Shown here in pieces: positions 46,834 through 56,364 of a DNA stretch of 64,000 bases. The translations under genes and the position numbers were made by a program. A model generated the notes under the pieces. That model had not been told where the DNA came from and did no database searches. It saw only the letters and a program-made list of their open reading frames with translations. This stretch comes from Serratia marcescens. GTDB lineage: Bacteria; Pseudomonadota; Gammaproteobacteria; Enterobacterales; Enterobacteriaceae. Every line of letters starts with the position of its first letter. Position 1 is the first letter of the stretch. The stretch covers positions 90,597-154,596 of the forward strand of contig JADMXW010000015.1 of NCBI GenBank assembly GCA_015548865.1. The letters are read 5' to 3'.

Positions 46834-47728
46834 TCTTCAGTTTCGGATCCAGCGTATCGCGCAAGGCGTCGCCTAACAAATTGAATGACAGCACGGTGAA
46901 GAAAATTGCCAAGCCGGGGAAAACACTGACGTGCCATTGACCGGCCATCATCATGCTGCGGCTCATCGCGAGGATATTGCCCCACTCCGGCACGTCTGGC
47001 TCAGGGCCAAGGCCGATAAAGCTCAGACTGGCCGCCGTGAGAATACTGGTGCCAATACGCATGGTGAAATAGACGATCACGTTCGGCAAGGTGGCAGGCA
47101 GAATATGGCGGATCAGCAAGACGCGATCCGGCGCGCCGGCGCTACGCACCGCTTCCACGTAGGCGGCCTGTTTCAGGGTTAAGGCGGAGGCGCGCACAAT
47201 ACGTGCGAACACCGGCACGCTGAACACGGCGACGGCAATAATAACGTTGTTCAAGCCAGGGCCAAGAATGGCGACGACTGCAATAGCCAACAGCATACCG
47301 GGGAAGGCGAACAGCACATCGGCGCTGCGCATGATCAGCATATCAATCCAACGGCCATAAAATCCGGCCAGCAGGCCCAGTACAATACCGACCACCATGC
47401 CGAGTGTAACGGAGAACAGGCCGATATATAAGGAGATGCGTGAACCGTAGATAATACGGCTCATCACATCGCGTCCCAGGTCATCGGTGCCCATCCAGTG
47501 GGTAGCGGAAGGTGGTGCGGAAAGCGCCATCCAGTCCGGATCCATCGGATTAAAAGGGGCCAACCAAGGGGCGAAGGCCGCAACCAGCACTAATAGCAGA
47601 ATAAATCCGCCAGATACCAGCGCCAGCGGATTTTGGATAAATGCCTGCCAAAAATCGCGCATCGGTGAGCGGATGGTGGTGTTATCTTGCGCGGCGGCGG
47701 TCATCGTAGGCTCAGTAGAGTGGCTCAT
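46826..47728 (-). CDS. gsiD: Peptide/glutathione ABC permease (GsiD type)
   Basis: A 300-residue inner-membrane permease: WMGTDDLGRDVMSRIIYGSR, the EAA loop YVEAVRSAGAPDRVLLIRHI, and LSFIGLGPEPDVPEWGNILA. It pairs with the GsiC-type permease encoded 8 bases upstream. The gsi symbol rests on the gene order gsiA-B-C-D and adjacency to iaaA; true substrate specificity may differ. Confidence 0.85.
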   Translation of the reverse strand: MSHSTEPTMTAAAQDNTTIRSPMRDFWQAFIQNPLALVSGGFILLLVLVAAFAPWLAPFNPMDPDWMALSAPPSATHWMGTDDLGRDVMSRIIYGSRISLYIGLFSVTLGMVVGIVLGLLAGFYGRWIDMLIMRSADVLFAFPGMLLAIAVVAILGPGLNNVIIAVAVFSVPVFARIVRASALTLKQAAYVEAVRSAGAPDRVLLIRHILPATLPNVIVYFTMRIGTSILTAASLSFIGLGPEPDVPEWGNILAMSRSMMMAGQWHVSVFPGLAIFFTVLSFNLLGDALRDTLDPKLKNA

Positions 47729-47736
47729 GATCGCTC

Positions 47737-48657
47737 CTAGCGTAAACGAATGGCTGGGTTAACCACGGCGTAGAGCAGGTCGACCAGCAGGTTGATAACA
47801 ATAAATTCGAACACAAACAGCATCACCAGCGCCTGAATCACCGGCTGGTCCTGCGTTTTTATCGATTCAATCAGCAGCCAGCCCAAACCAGGCCAACTGA
47901 ATACGCTTTCCACGACAATAGAGCCGCCCAGCAGAAAACCAAATTGTAGGCCAAGCATGGTAATGATCGGGATCAGCGCGTTGCGCATGATGTGTTTCCA
48001 GGTGATCAGCCGTTGGCGTAATCCTTTGGATCGCGCGGTGCGCACATAATCTTCTTGCGCCACTTCAAGGAATGCGGATCGGGTAAAGCGTGCCATCACT
48101 GCGGCGACGGAGGCACCCAGCGTTAGCGCGGGTAACACGATGTCACTCGGCTGATTAAAGCCGCTGACGGAAAATACCCCGAACGGCATCGCAACAAACT
48201 GAATCAGCAGCAACCCAAGCCAGAAAGGGGGCATGGAAATTCCGCCGACAGCAGCGCTCATCAGCGTCCAATCTTGCCATTTTCCGCGCCGTAACGCGGA
48301 TACCACGCCAATCAATAGGCCAAGTACAACTGACCAGGCGAACCCAGCCAGCGCCAGCCACATGGTTGGCATGAAGCTTTTGGCTATCACGCCCATCACC
48401 GGCTGTTGCGTGCGATAGGTGATACCCAGATCGCCGCGCAACAAGCCACCCAGCCAACGAACATACTGCTGTGGCAACGGATCGTTGAGCCCTAACAGTT
48501 GGCGAGCGGCCTCCACGGCGGCAATCGGAGCATCCGGCCCGGCATAAATTCGCGCCGGATCGCCGGGTAACAGCTTGATAAAACCGAACACTAACAGGGA
48601 GACCACCAGTAGCACCGGGATCATTTCCAGCAAACGTCGGACGATATAAGCAAACAT
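47737..48657 (-). CDS. gsiC: Peptide/glutathione ABC permease (GsiC type)
   Basis: A 306-residue permease starting MFAYIVRRLLEMIPVLLVVS, with PGDPARIYAGPDAPIA, RGDLGITYRTQQPVMG, the EAA loop YVRTARSKGLRQRLITWKHI and GGSIVVESVFSWPGLGWLLI. Six membrane segments. Separated from the binding-protein gene by 18 bases. Confidence 0.9.
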   Translation of the reverse strand: MFAYIVRRLLEMIPVLLVVSLLVFGFIKLLPGDPARIYAGPDAPIAAVEAARQLLGLNDPLPQQYVRWLGGLLRGDLGITYRTQQPVMGVIAKSFMPTMWLALAGFAWSVVLGLLIGVVSALRRGKWQDWTLMSAAVGGISMPPFWLGLLLIQFVAMPFGVFSVSGFNQPSDIVLPALTLGASVAAVMARFTRSAFLEVAQEDYVRTARSKGLRQRLITWKHIMRNALIPIITMLGLQFGFLLGGSIVVESVFSWPGLGWLLIESIKTQDQPVIQALVMLFVFEFIVINLLVDLLYAVVNPAIRLR

Positions 48658-48675
48658 GGCGTTCTCCCCGTGTGA

Positions 48676-50217
48676 TTACTTAAATTCAGCCTGATCGAAG
48701 ATCAACGAGCCATCTGCCAGCATGTAAACGCCAGAGAGATTTTTCGCTTTACCGACCAGGTTGTCCGGTGTACCCAGGAACACGACGGGCGCATCACCCC
48801 AAATCACTTTCTGTGCTTCGGCGTAGGCTGCAGCGCGCTTGCCAAGATCGGCGGTAGCCAATCCAGCCATAATGGCTTTATCGGCGGCCGCACTGCTGTA
48901 GTAGGCCACGTTATAAGCCGCAGGCACCCAGGATTCGGTGGCATAGAGCGGACGCAGTGCCCAGTCAGCATCACCGGTAGACGGCGACCAGCCGTTGTAG
49001 AACAGATCGAATTCTGCATCTTTAGGGTCTTTTACACCGAACAGCTTGGCGTTACGCATCCCGGAATCCATCGGTGTCACGGTGATCTTGATGCCCACTT
49101 GTTCCAACTGCTGCTTGAAGAATTGTGCGCTGCGGATGTAATCGGTACGGTTGGTGGTCCACAGTTTGAGGCTGATGCCATCCGGGTAGCCTGCTTCTTT
49201 CAACAATGCCTTGGCTTTGGCCGGATCGTAGCTGTAGCTCGGCGTGGTTTGTGCCTGGAAGAACTGAACGCCCGGTGCCATCGCAGACGTTGCCGGTGTG
49301 CCCATGCCTGCAAAGCCGACTTTCAGCCATACATCGCGGTTGATGGCGTAGTTGAGTGCCTGACGCACGCGGATGTCATTCATGGGGGGGCGCAGGTTAT
49401 TCATCGCCAACCAGAATTGATAAATACCGGGGTCACGTTGGATGGCCAGCTTGCTGTCGCTCTGTACGGTACCCACCAGATCGGACGGCAGCGGATAAAT
49501 TGCATCAACTTGACTGGATTTCAGGGCCGCCACGCGCGTGGAGTCTTCCGGTGTCGGGTAGAATGTCACGCTATCCACTTTCGGCCAGCCTTTTTGCCAG
49601 TAGCTGTCATTTTTGACCAGCTTGACATCTTTGCCTTGTTGCCATTCGGTGAATTTGAATGGACCGGTGCCGACAGGGTGTACACGCAGTTGTGCTTCAT
49701 CCGGGTATTTCTTCAGCGCTTCCGGGCTGTGCATCACGGCAGATGGGTGTGCCAGTGTATTGACGAAAGCACCGAATGATTTGTTCAGTTCAATCTTCAC
49801 CTGCGTTGGAGACAGCACGGTAACGGTTTTCACCATATTGAACAGGCTATTACGTTTTAAACCTTTGCTCTGATCGGCCAGGCGATCCAGGTTGGCTTTG
49901 ACCGCTTCGGCATTAAAGGGCGCGCCGTCTTGGAAAGTGATGCCTTCGCGTAGCGTGACCACAAACTCGGTAGCATCGTCATTGCTGGTGTATCCGGTTG
50001 CCAGACGCGGTACCAGTTTCATTTGGTTATCAAACTGGAACAGGCGTTCGAAGATACCGCTCTGGATGGAATAGCTTAGGGTGTCTGAGGTATCGTGTGG
50101 GTCAAGTCCGGTAATATCGGCATAGATAGAGATGCGCAGATCTTGTGCCTGAGCCGCTGCGGCCAGACAGAGTGAAAGCCCGAGGGCCAGGGCGGAACGA
50201 TGTCGTAGTGGCTTCAT
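48676..50217 (-). CDS. gsiB: Peptide/glutathione-binding protein (GsiB type)
   Basis: A 513-residue periplasmic family-5 binding protein, the length of E. coli GsiB (512). Sec signal MKPLRHRSALALGLSLCLAA with cleavage after AQA, mature start QDLRISIYADITGLDPHDTS. The fold motif TEFVVTLREGITFQDGAPFN is present. ATG 50217 follows GGGAGA; the frame continues upstream to 50265 without homology. Unlike the binding protein of the opposite operon, export is by Sec rather than Tat. Confidence 0.88.
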   Translation of the reverse strand: MKPLRHRSALALGLSLCLAAAAQAQDLRISIYADITGLDPHDTSDTLSYSIQSGIFERLFQFDNQMKLVPRLATGYTSNDDATEFVVTLREGITFQDGAPFNAEAVKANLDRLADQSKGLKRNSLFNMVKTVTVLSPTQVKIELNKSFGAFVNTLAHPSAVMHSPEALKKYPDEAQLRVHPVGTGPFKFTEWQQGKDVKLVKNDSYWQKGWPKVDSVTFYPTPEDSTRVAALKSSQVDAIYPLPSDLVGTVQSDSKLAIQRDPGIYQFWLAMNNLRPPMNDIRVRQALNYAINRDVWLKVGFAGMGTPATSAMAPGVQFFQAQTTPSYSYDPAKAKALLKEAGYPDGISLKLWTTNRTDYIRSAQFFKQQLEQVGIKITVTPMDSGMRNAKLFGVKDPKDAEFDLFYNGWSPSTGDADWALRPLYATESWVPAAYNVAYYSSAAADKAIMAGLATADLGKRAAAYAEAQKVIWGDAPVVFLGTPDNLVGKAKNLSGVYMLADGSLIFDQAEFK

Positions 50218-50275
50218 GTTGTGTCTCCCGGTTAAGAATGAGTCGTACTTTTTCTTGTTCATCAATGCTTGTTCA

Positions 50276-52144
50276 TCAATGACTGTCGTTAGCGACCCAG
50301 TGGTGCGGGCCGACTTCCCGATAGGTCATTTTATTGACCTCTTCGCCCGCTTTACGCAGCGGGGATGGGATCTCGCTGTCATCAAACTGGCGCACGCTGC
50401 GCTGTTGTGGGTCGGCAATGGGTACCGAAGCCAGCAAACGCTGCGTATAGGGATGTTGGGGGTTATTGAACACCGCCTGACGTGGACCTATTTCCACAAT
50501 CTGGCCGAGATACATCACGGCAACACGGTTGGCAATGCGTTCGACCACGGCCATATCGTGGGAAATGAAAATCCATGACACGCCGGTTTTTTGTTGCAGA
50601 TCCATCATCAGGTTTACTACCTGAGCCTGAATGGAGACATCCAGCGCGGAGACGGCTTCGTCAGCAATAATGACCTGTGGTTGCAGCGCCATGGCACGAG
50701 CAATAGCGATACGTTGGCGCTGGCCTCCGGAAAACTCGTGTGGGTAGCGGCGGGCGTGTTCGGGAGGCAACCCGACGCTTTTCAGCAGTTCCTGCACGCG
50801 GGGCGTTGCATCTTCCAGTGAGCGGGCTAATCCATGCAGCAGCAGCGGCTCAGCAATGGTGAAACCGACGGTTAGCCGTGGGTTGAGTGAGGCATATGGA
50901 TCCTGAAATACCATCTGGATTTCTCGACGCAACGGTAAAAAGGCGCGATCGTCCATCAGAGAAATTTCGTTGCCCTGAAACAGAATGCTTTCTGATTCGC
51001 TTTGAATCAGGCGCAGGAGCGCACGCCCAGTGGTAGATTTCCCACACCCACTCTCCCCGACAATTGCCAGGGTTTCTCCGGGCCATACGCAAAAATCAAT
51101 CTGCTCGACTGCATGTACGCGGTGGGTAATGGCAGAAAAAATGCCGCTGCGGATCGGGTAGTAGACGCGCAATCCACGGATATCCAGCAGCGGATCAGCA
51201 TCATAGCGCGCGGTTTTCTGTTCGCTATCACTGGATTGTTGTTGTCCTAAAAGAGGAAAACGACGCGGCCAGGCGCTGTCACGCATGTCGCCCAGCTTCG
51301 GCACCGCGGCCAACAACGCTTGAGTATAAGGATGCGCTGGATGCGCGAAAATTTGCTCAACAGTCCCTTGCTCTACCACTTCGCCACGGTACATTACGAC
51401 CACGCGATCGGCGATTTCAGCCACCACGCCCATGTCGTGAGTAATAAACAGTACGGCGGTGTCACTTTGCTGCTGGAGATCGCGCAGGATGTGCAAAATG
51501 CGCGCTTGCACGGTGACATCCAGCGCTGTTGTGGGTTCGTCAGCAATCAGCAACTGCGGTTCACACACCAGCGCCTGGGCAATCATCACGCGTTGGCGCA
51601 TGCCTCCAGAGAGGGAAGCCGGATAGCTTTTCATCACGCGATCCACATCCGCGATACGCACTTTACGCAGTAACTCGCGTGCTTTCTTATCTGCCGTGGC
51701 CGCATCGCAAAGCTGGTGGTCGCGTAGCGCCTCTGTCAACTGATCGCCCACTTTCAACACCGGGTTGAGTGAGGTCATCGGTTCCTGAAAGATCATCGCC
51801 ATGTCGCGTCCGCGCAGTTGGCGGCGAGCATCCTCTTTCATATTCAGCAGATCGTGGCGCTGCCCGTGGCGGGAATGGAAATGAATGCTGCCGCGTTCAA
51901 TGGCCGCCGAGTTGGCTAGCAGACCCATCGCGGTTAACGACGTAACGGATTTTCCCGAGCCGCTTTCACCCACAATGGCGACGATTTCCCCTTTGTTGAC
52001 GGAAAACGAGACGCTTTTTAAAGCGACGTGTTTGCCCGATCTGCCGCTGAAGCTCACGCTCAGGTCATCGATCTCCAGCACCGGCATGGCGGTTTGTTGG
52101 GGGGCCGATGCGGTGAGTGGGGCGGCCTGTGCATGTTGCGTCAT
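50276..52144 (-). CDS. gsiA: Fused double ATPase of a peptide/glutathione ABC transporter (GsiA type)
   Basis: A 622-residue protein with two full ABC domains: Walker A GESGSGKS with [15 protein letters not shown] and [12 protein letters not shown] in the first, and GESGCGKS with [15 protein letters not shown] and [12 protein letters not shown] in the second; length equals E. coli GsiA (623). ATG 52144 follows CCGGAG; an upstream ATG at 52183 overlaps the epimerase stop (ATGA) and would add 13 residues. A 58-base gap separates it from gsiB. Confidence 0.92.
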   Translation of the reverse strand: MTQHAQAAPLTASAPQQTAMPVLEIDDLSVSFSGRSGKHVALKSVSFSVNKGEIVAIVGESGSGKSVTSLTAMGLLANSAAIERGSIHFHSRHGQRHDLLNMKEDARRQLRGRDMAMIFQEPMTSLNPVLKVGDQLTEALRDHQLCDAATADKKARELLRKVRIADVDRVMKSYPASLSGGMRQRVMIAQALVCEPQLLIADEPTTALDVTVQARILHILRDLQQQSDTAVLFITHDMGVVAEIADRVVVMYRGEVVEQGTVEQIFAHPAHPYTQALLAAVPKLGDMRDSAWPRRFPLLGQQQSSDSEQKTARYDADPLLDIRGLRVYYPIRSGIFSAITHRVHAVEQIDFCVWPGETLAIVGESGCGKSTTGRALLRLIQSESESILFQGNEISLMDDRAFLPLRREIQMVFQDPYASLNPRLTVGFTIAEPLLLHGLARSLEDATPRVQELLKSVGLPPEHARRYPHEFSGGQRQRIAIARAMALQPQVIIADEAVSALDVSIQAQVVNLMMDLQQKTGVSWIFISHDMAVVERIANRVAVMYLGQIVEIGPRQAVFNNPQHPYTQRLLASVPIADPQQRSVRQFDDSEIPSPLRKAGEEVNKMTYREVGPHHWVANDSH

Positions 52145-52179
52145 GTGGACTCCGGTTAACAGTGTGGACTCTTGCTGCG

Positions 52180-53145
52180 TCATAGCCAGATACGTCCGTG
52201 GTGATAAGTCAGATAGGGAGAACTGTCGGCGGCCAGCCAGAGTGGGCCATCCAGGTCGACATAGTCAGCGGCGGCAGCGACCGGTAATGCGGCTTCCATT
52301 GCCAGCGATGAACCGACCAGACAACCGACCATCAGTTTTAGCCCGTGCAGTCGCGCTTCACGCACCATTGCCAGTGCTTCCGTCAATCCACCACACTTAT
52401 CCAACTTGATGTTGATCATTTCGTAACGGCGGCGGATTCCGGGAATATCGCCGGCGTGGCGGCAGCTTTCATCGGCACAAAGAGGAATCGGGTGCGAAAA
52501 ACGCAATAACTCCTGATCCTTGCCGGACGGTAACGGTTGCTCAATCAGCGCGATGTTATAGGGCAACAGTGCATGGCACAGGCTGAGTAAATCGAGCCCT
52601 GCCCAGCTTTCCGTGGCATCGACCATCAAGGTTGTTCGCGGGGCGACATCGCGCACCGCGGTGATTTTCTCAACGATGTCGTTACGGTCGAGCTTGAGCT
52701 TTATCACCTGTGCTCCGCGTGAAATGGCATCACGGGTTGCCACAACGGTGTTTTCCAACGAATCAATGCTCAGCGTTTCCGTTGTGATTAAGGAGGCTGG
52801 TTGCTGTATTCCCACTTGTTGCCATACGGTTTGTTTATGCAGGGCGGCATTTAATCGCCACAGTGCGCAATCGAGTGCGTTGCGAGCCGCACCAGGAGGG
52901 AGTAGCGTTTGGATTTCATCCCTTGATGCACCGCGAGTAACGGCGCCACGTATGACGTCAAGCTGGCGACAGACACTGGCGGCAGATTCTTGATATTCAA
53001 AAGCGGGTGTACATTCGCCTAAACCGATAAATCCCTGTTCTTCAATGGTAATCCTGACTACGCTTACCGCATTGCGGAGCTCCTGCGCACGCTTGCACGG
53101 GCGTGCCAGAGAGAGTTTGACGGTCTCAACCTGCATCTGGCGCAT
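52180..53145 (-). CDS. Dipeptide epimerase (L-Ala-D/L-Glu epimerase type, enolase superfamily)
   Basis: A 321-residue muconate-lactonising-subgroup enzyme that epimerises the alpha-carbon of a dipeptide residue, as YcjG does for murein L-Ala-D-Glu. Catalytic Lys pair K149-x-K151 in QVIKLKLD, metal ligands Asp176 (LMVDATES), Glu202 (LIEQPLP), Asp225 (CADESC), general acid/base Lys247 (INIKLDKCGG) and the substrate-binding DxD in YVDLDGPLW are all present. First gene of the minus-strand operon. Substrate preference cannot be read from sequence alone. Confidence 0.9.
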   Translation of the reverse strand: MRQMQVETVKLSLARPCKRAQELRNAVSVVRITIEEQGFIGLGECTPAFEYQESAASVCRQLDVIRGAVTRGASRDEIQTLLPPGAARNALDCALWRLNAALHKQTVWQQVGIQQPASLITTETLSIDSLENTVVATRDAISRGAQVIKLKLDRNDIVEKITAVRDVAPRTTLMVDATESWAGLDLLSLCHALLPYNIALIEQPLPSGKDQELLRFSHPIPLCADESCRHAGDIPGIRRRYEMINIKLDKCGGLTEALAMVREARLHGLKLMVGCLVGSSLAMEAALPVAAAADYVDLDGPLWLAADSSPYLTYHHGRIWL

Positions 53146-53325
53146 CTCGTGTATCCCTCTGGTGAACGAATAATCAAAACTATTTCATGCAGGGGAATGG
53201 CTGACGAATACTTGTTTGTCGGGAGGGTATAACCTCAGGCTATACCCTGATGCAGACGCCAACACTCCCTTGCCGATATTGCGAAACGCGTGGTAGCTAA
53301 AGTAGGAATTGTTGTCCGAAGGCCG

Positions 53326-53331
53326 TATAAT
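53326..53331 (+). promoter_or_regulatory. Candidate -10 element of the rph-pyrE promoter
   Basis: TATAAT preceded by GCCG, 37 bases before the rph start codon; the -35 is weak. The 222 bases between the epimerase and rph hold no gene and must contain promoters for both divergent units. Confidence 0.5.
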
Positions 53332-53367
53332 GCGCGCCAATCAGCAGAGCATAACCCGGAGAATCTC

Positions 53368-54105
53368 ATGCGTCCGTCAGGCCGAAGTGCACAACAGGTG
53401 CGTCCCATCACGCTTACGCGTGGCTATACCAAGCATGCGGAAGGTTCCGTGTTAGTGGCGTTTGGCGACACGAAAGTGCTGTGTAATGCGACGGTAGAAG
53501 AAGGTGTGCCGCGCTTCCTGAAAGGGCAGGGGAAGGGCTGGGTGACCGCTGAGTACGGTATGTTACCGCGTGCGACTCATAGTCGTAACGCGCGCGAAGC
53601 GGCAAAGGGGAAACAGGGCGGAAGAACGCTAGAAATCCAGCGCCTTATCGCACGTTCTCTGCGTGCTGCCGTTGATCTGGAAAAACTCGGTGAATACACC
53701 ATCACGTTGGATTGCGACGTGTTGCAGGCCGATGGCGGTACGCGCACGGCTTCTATTACAGGCGCTTGCGTTGCATTGGCGGATGCCTTCAACAGCATGG
53801 TGGCAAAAGGCCAGTTGAAAGCCAGCCCGCTCAAAGGCATGGTGGCGGCAGTATCGGTGGGTATTGTTGCGGGTGAAGCGGTGTGCGATCTCGAATATGT
53901 GGAAGATTCTGCTGCACAAACGGACATGAACGTTGTCATGACCGAAGAGGGTCGCATGATTGAGGTACAGGGCACCGCCGAAGGCGAGCCGTTCACCCAC
54001 GAAGAACTGCTGGCCCTGCTCGCTCTGGCGCGTGGTGGTATTGATGCCATCGTTGAGGCGCAAAAAGCAGCGTTGGCGCAAGTGCCAGTTGCGGACCTCA
54101 AATAA
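53368..54105 (+). CDS. rph: Ribonuclease PH
   Basis: Phosphorolytic 3'-5' exoribonuclease that trims tRNA precursors. The 245-residue product is slightly longer than E. coli Rph (238) because of a C-terminal VPVADLK tail. Motifs: [40 protein letters not shown] (phosphate/RNA site), [20 protein letters not shown], and [23 protein letters not shown] 53368 follows GGAG. The frame upstream to 53290 is non-coding. It forms an operon with pyrE, as in E. coli. Confidence 0.97.
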   Translation: MRPSGRSAQQVRPITLTRGYTKHAEGSVLVAFGDTKVLCNATVEEGVPRFLKGQGKGWVTAEYGMLPRATHSRNAREAAKGKQGGRTLEIQRLIARSLRAAVDLEKLGEYTITLDCDVLQADGGTRTASITGACVALADAFNSMVAKGQLKASPLKGMVAAVSVGIVAGEAVCDLEYVEDSAAQTDMNVVMTEEGRMIEVQGTAEGEPFTHEELLALLALARGGIDAIVEAQKAALAQVPVADLK

Positions 54106-54137
54106 ACATGGCTGGCATATACCGCCTGTCGTTTCAT

Positions 54138-54199
54138 CAGCCGCTGCCAGGCAGCGGCGTTATCCATTTTTGCAAAGCGACCCCGGCGTCGCTTTTTTT
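54138..54199 (+). promoter_or_regulatory. pyrE attenuator region
   Basis: Two hairpins between rph and pyrE: gccgctgc/gcagcggc (54140-54158) and a terminator aagcgac/gtcgctt (54175-54181 and 54188-54194) followed by T7, with a T-rich pause stretch (ccatttttgc) in between. This is the arrangement of UTP-sensitive attenuation known for E. coli rph-pyrE; when UTP is low, ribosomes trail the polymerase and the terminator does not form (inferred by analogy). Confidence 0.75.
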
Positions 54200-54253
54200 A
54201 TGGCTGGTATTCCAGCCATAACCATACTCACCGTGATACGAGGAGATGCAGTA

Positions 54254-54901
54254 ATGAAAGCCTATCAGCGCCAATTTATTGAATTTGCGCTTAGCAAACA
54301 GGTATTAAAATTCGGCGAATTCACATTGAAATCCGGACGTGTAAGCCCCTATTTTTTCAATGCCGGGTTGTTCAATACCGGGCGCGATCTGGCGCTATTG
54401 GGCCGTTTTTACGCTGAAGCGTTGGTGGATGCCAGTATCACCTTTGATGTGCTGTTCGGGCCCGCGTATAAAGGGATTCCGATTGCTACGACCACCGCGG
54501 TGGCGCTGGCTGAACACCATGAAACGGATGTGCCTTACTGCTTTAATCGCAAAGAGGCCAAAGATCACGGAGAAGGGGGCAATCTGGTGGGAAGTGCGTT
54601 GCAAGGCCGCATCATGCTGGTCGATGACGTAATTACCGCAGGCACGGCCATTCGTGAGTCCATGGGGATTATTGCTGCTAATGGCGCTACGCTTGCTGGG
54701 GTTTTGATTGCGCTAGATCGCCAGGAGCGTGGTACGGGAGCCATTTCTGCTATCCAGGAAGTGGAGCGCGATTATCAGTGTCAGGTCATTTCCATTATTG
54801 CGCTGCAAGACTTGATAACCTTTTTAGCAGAAAAACCAGAGATGGCCGCGCATCTGGATGCGGTGAAGGCCTATCGCGACAGATATGGTATTTCTGCGTA
54901 A
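54254..54901 (+). CDS. pyrE: Orotate phosphoribosyltransferase
   Basis: Joins orotate to PRPP to make orotidine 5'-monophosphate in pyrimidine synthesis. The 215-residue product starts [20 protein letters not shown], has [31 protein letters not shown] (catalytic Lys/flexible loop) and the PRPP motif [22 protein letters not shown] precedes ATG 54254. Confidence 0.97.
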   Translation: MKAYQRQFIEFALSKQVLKFGEFTLKSGRVSPYFFNAGLFNTGRDLALLGRFYAEALVDASITFDVLFGPAYKGIPIATTTAVALAEHHETDVPYCFNRKEAKDHGEGGNLVGSALQGRIMLVDDVITAGTAIRESMGIIAANGATLAGVLIALDRQERGTGAISAIQEVERDYQCQVISIIALQDLITFLAEKPEMAAHLDAVKAYRDRYGISA

Positions 54902-54924
54902 TCACTTGTGCATAGATGCTAATG

Positions 54925-54993
54925 TTGCCTGAGAGATTTCTGACCAGCCTGTCGCTTGCGTGAGCAGGCTATGGTGCAGAGGCTCTTAGGCAA
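54925..54993. repeat. Long imperfect stem-loop between convergent pyrE and slmA
   Basis: The 69 bases fold with ttgcct/aggcaa closing, an internal gagag...ctgacc / ggtgcagag...ctctt arm and an agcctg/caggct top stem with a tcgcttgcgtgag loop. There is no T tract. It could act as a bidirectional terminator, be a REP-like element or be a small structured RNA. Confidence 0.4.
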
Positions 54994-55006
54994 AAGCGGG
55001 GCGATG

Positions 55007-55603
55007 TTAATAGAGTTGGGCAGCAAGCAGTGGCCAACGAGTCTCAAAATCTTGTGTAGGCCGGAAGCGGAACTCCGAGCGAACATAGCGCGACAGCATG
55101 CCTTCACAAAAGGCGAGAAGTTGGCTGGCGAGCAGTGATTCGTCATGCACTAGCGCTTTACCCTCTCGTAACTTGTGCTCGCGTAATACCTGTTTAAGTT
55201 GCGATTCAATGCGTTCAAACAGTTGGTTAATACGTCCTTGCAGTCGATCTTGTTCGAACATCAGCGCATGGCCAGTCAGGATACGCGTCAGACCGGGGTT
55301 ACGTTCAGCAAAGCCCAACATAAGCAGTAAAATCAACCGCAAGCGTTGGAAAGTATCTTTCTCATCTTGCAGAATCAAATTAATACGTGTTGTCAGCGAA
55401 TCCTCAATAAACTCGATAAGACTGTCAAACATCCGCGTTTTGCTGGGAAAGTGCCGATAGAGTGCTGCTTCGGAAACCCCGACCATTGCGGCAAGCTTTG
55501 CGGTGGTGATGCGTTGGCTGCCATCGCTGGATTCCAGCATTTGCGCCAACGCCTGCAAGATTTCCTCGCGACGATTCCTTTTCGTATTCTCTTTCTCTGC
55601 CAT
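55007..55603 (-). CDS. slmA: Nucleoid occlusion factor SlmA
   Basis: TetR-fold DNA-binding protein (198 residues) that blocks FtsZ ring assembly over the nucleoid. The N-terminal helix-turn-helix is [28 protein letters not shown]; the C-terminal effector domain follows ([39 protein letters not shown]). Convergent with pyrE, as in E. coli. Confidence 0.96.
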   Translation of the reverse strand: MAEKENTKRNRREEILQALAQMLESSDGSQRITTAKLAAMVGVSEAALYRHFPSKTRMFDSLIEFIEDSLTTRINLILQDEKDTFQRLRLILLLMLGFAERNPGLTRILTGHALMFEQDRLQGRINQLFERIESQLKQVLREHKLREGKALVHDESLLASQLLAFCEGMLSRYVRSEFRFRPTQDFETRWPLLAAQLY

Positions 55604-55908
55604 GTCAGAAAAGACCCTTGATCAAAAAGAAGCTGACAACCATTTATTAGCGTCGCAGTCATAGAGTACGCTGCGGCTTATATTCTTTTAGTCCTGAATA
55701 TACCGGCCATACTTCACGTTGCAGGTGTGTTGGCTGCGGCCGTTATTCGGCCCATCTCTGGGCTCCGCCTCTAACGAGGCCGCCGCAAGCGCGGTTCAAA
55801 ACGTTAACGTTTTGTCCTGCAACTTGAATTATTTAGGGTATAAACACTACAAAGACACGCGATTGAGCTTGTGTCCATGGGGCAATACTAGGTGTACCGA
55901 TTTTTGGA
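55604..55908. other. Intergenic region between slmA and dut
   Basis: No gene in 305 bases. Slightly less than half of it is the repeat element at 55699-55842; the rest holds the slmA promoter side and the dut terminus. Confidence 0.5.
55699..55842. repeat. 144-base inverted-repeat element
   Basis: The ends are imperfect inverted repeats: tatacc...cttcacgttgcagg on the left and cctgcaacttgaattatttagggtata on the right. Internal self-complementarity includes aaaacgttaacgtttt and tctgggctccgcctctaac. This resembles the widespread enterobacterial palindromic repeat whose end reads cctgcaacttgaattatttagggta. Likely a non-autonomous MITE. Confidence 0.65.
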
Positions 55909-56364
55909 TCAACGGCGACCAGAATGACCGAAACCGCCTTCTCCTCGCTCTGTACCCACAAAATCATCGACGATGTTGAATTCAGCCTGAACGACAGGGA
56001 CAAACACCATCTGCGCGAGGCGTTCACCGGGCTCGATAGTGAAGGCTTGCTGGCTACGGTTCCAAACGGAAACCATTAGTTGTCCTTGATAATCAGAGTC
56101 GATAAGCCCAACCAGATTACCTAATACTACGCCATGCTTATGCCCTAACCCTGAGCGAGGAAGAATAACAGCAGCCAGGCTGGGATCGGCGATATGAATG
56201 GCGATACCTGTCGGTACCAGTATCGTCTCCCCTGCGGCCAGTGCGATCCCCTCATCAATACACGCTCGAAGGTCTAGCCCGGCGGATCCTGCGGTGGCGT
56301 AGGTTGGCAACGGAAACTGTTGACCAATGCGTGAATCAAGAATTTTTACGTCGATTTTTTTCAT
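55909..56364 (-). CDS. dut: dUTP diphosphatase
   Basis: Trimeric dUTPase hydrolysing dUTP to dUMP, keeping uracil out of DNA. The 151-residue product has the five motifs in order: [55 protein letters not shown] and the C-terminal [13 protein letters not shown] 56364 ([14 protein letters not shown]) fits E. coli; a preceding ATG is possible. It overlaps the 3' end of coaBC by 29 bases, as in E. coli. Confidence 0.96.
   Translation of the reverse strand: MKKIDVKILDSRIGQQFPLPTYATAGSAGLDLRACIDEGIALAAGETILVPTGIAIHIADPSLAAVILPRSGLGHKHGVVLGNLVGLIDSDYQGQLMVSVWNRSQQAFTIEPGERLAQMVFVPVVQAEFNIVDDFVGTERGEGGFGHSGRR

Noticed and set aside
53160..53200. Possible KdgR box before the epimerase operon
   Set aside because: Only one half-site (tttcat) is good; the other half does not fit, and the operon has no pectin link.
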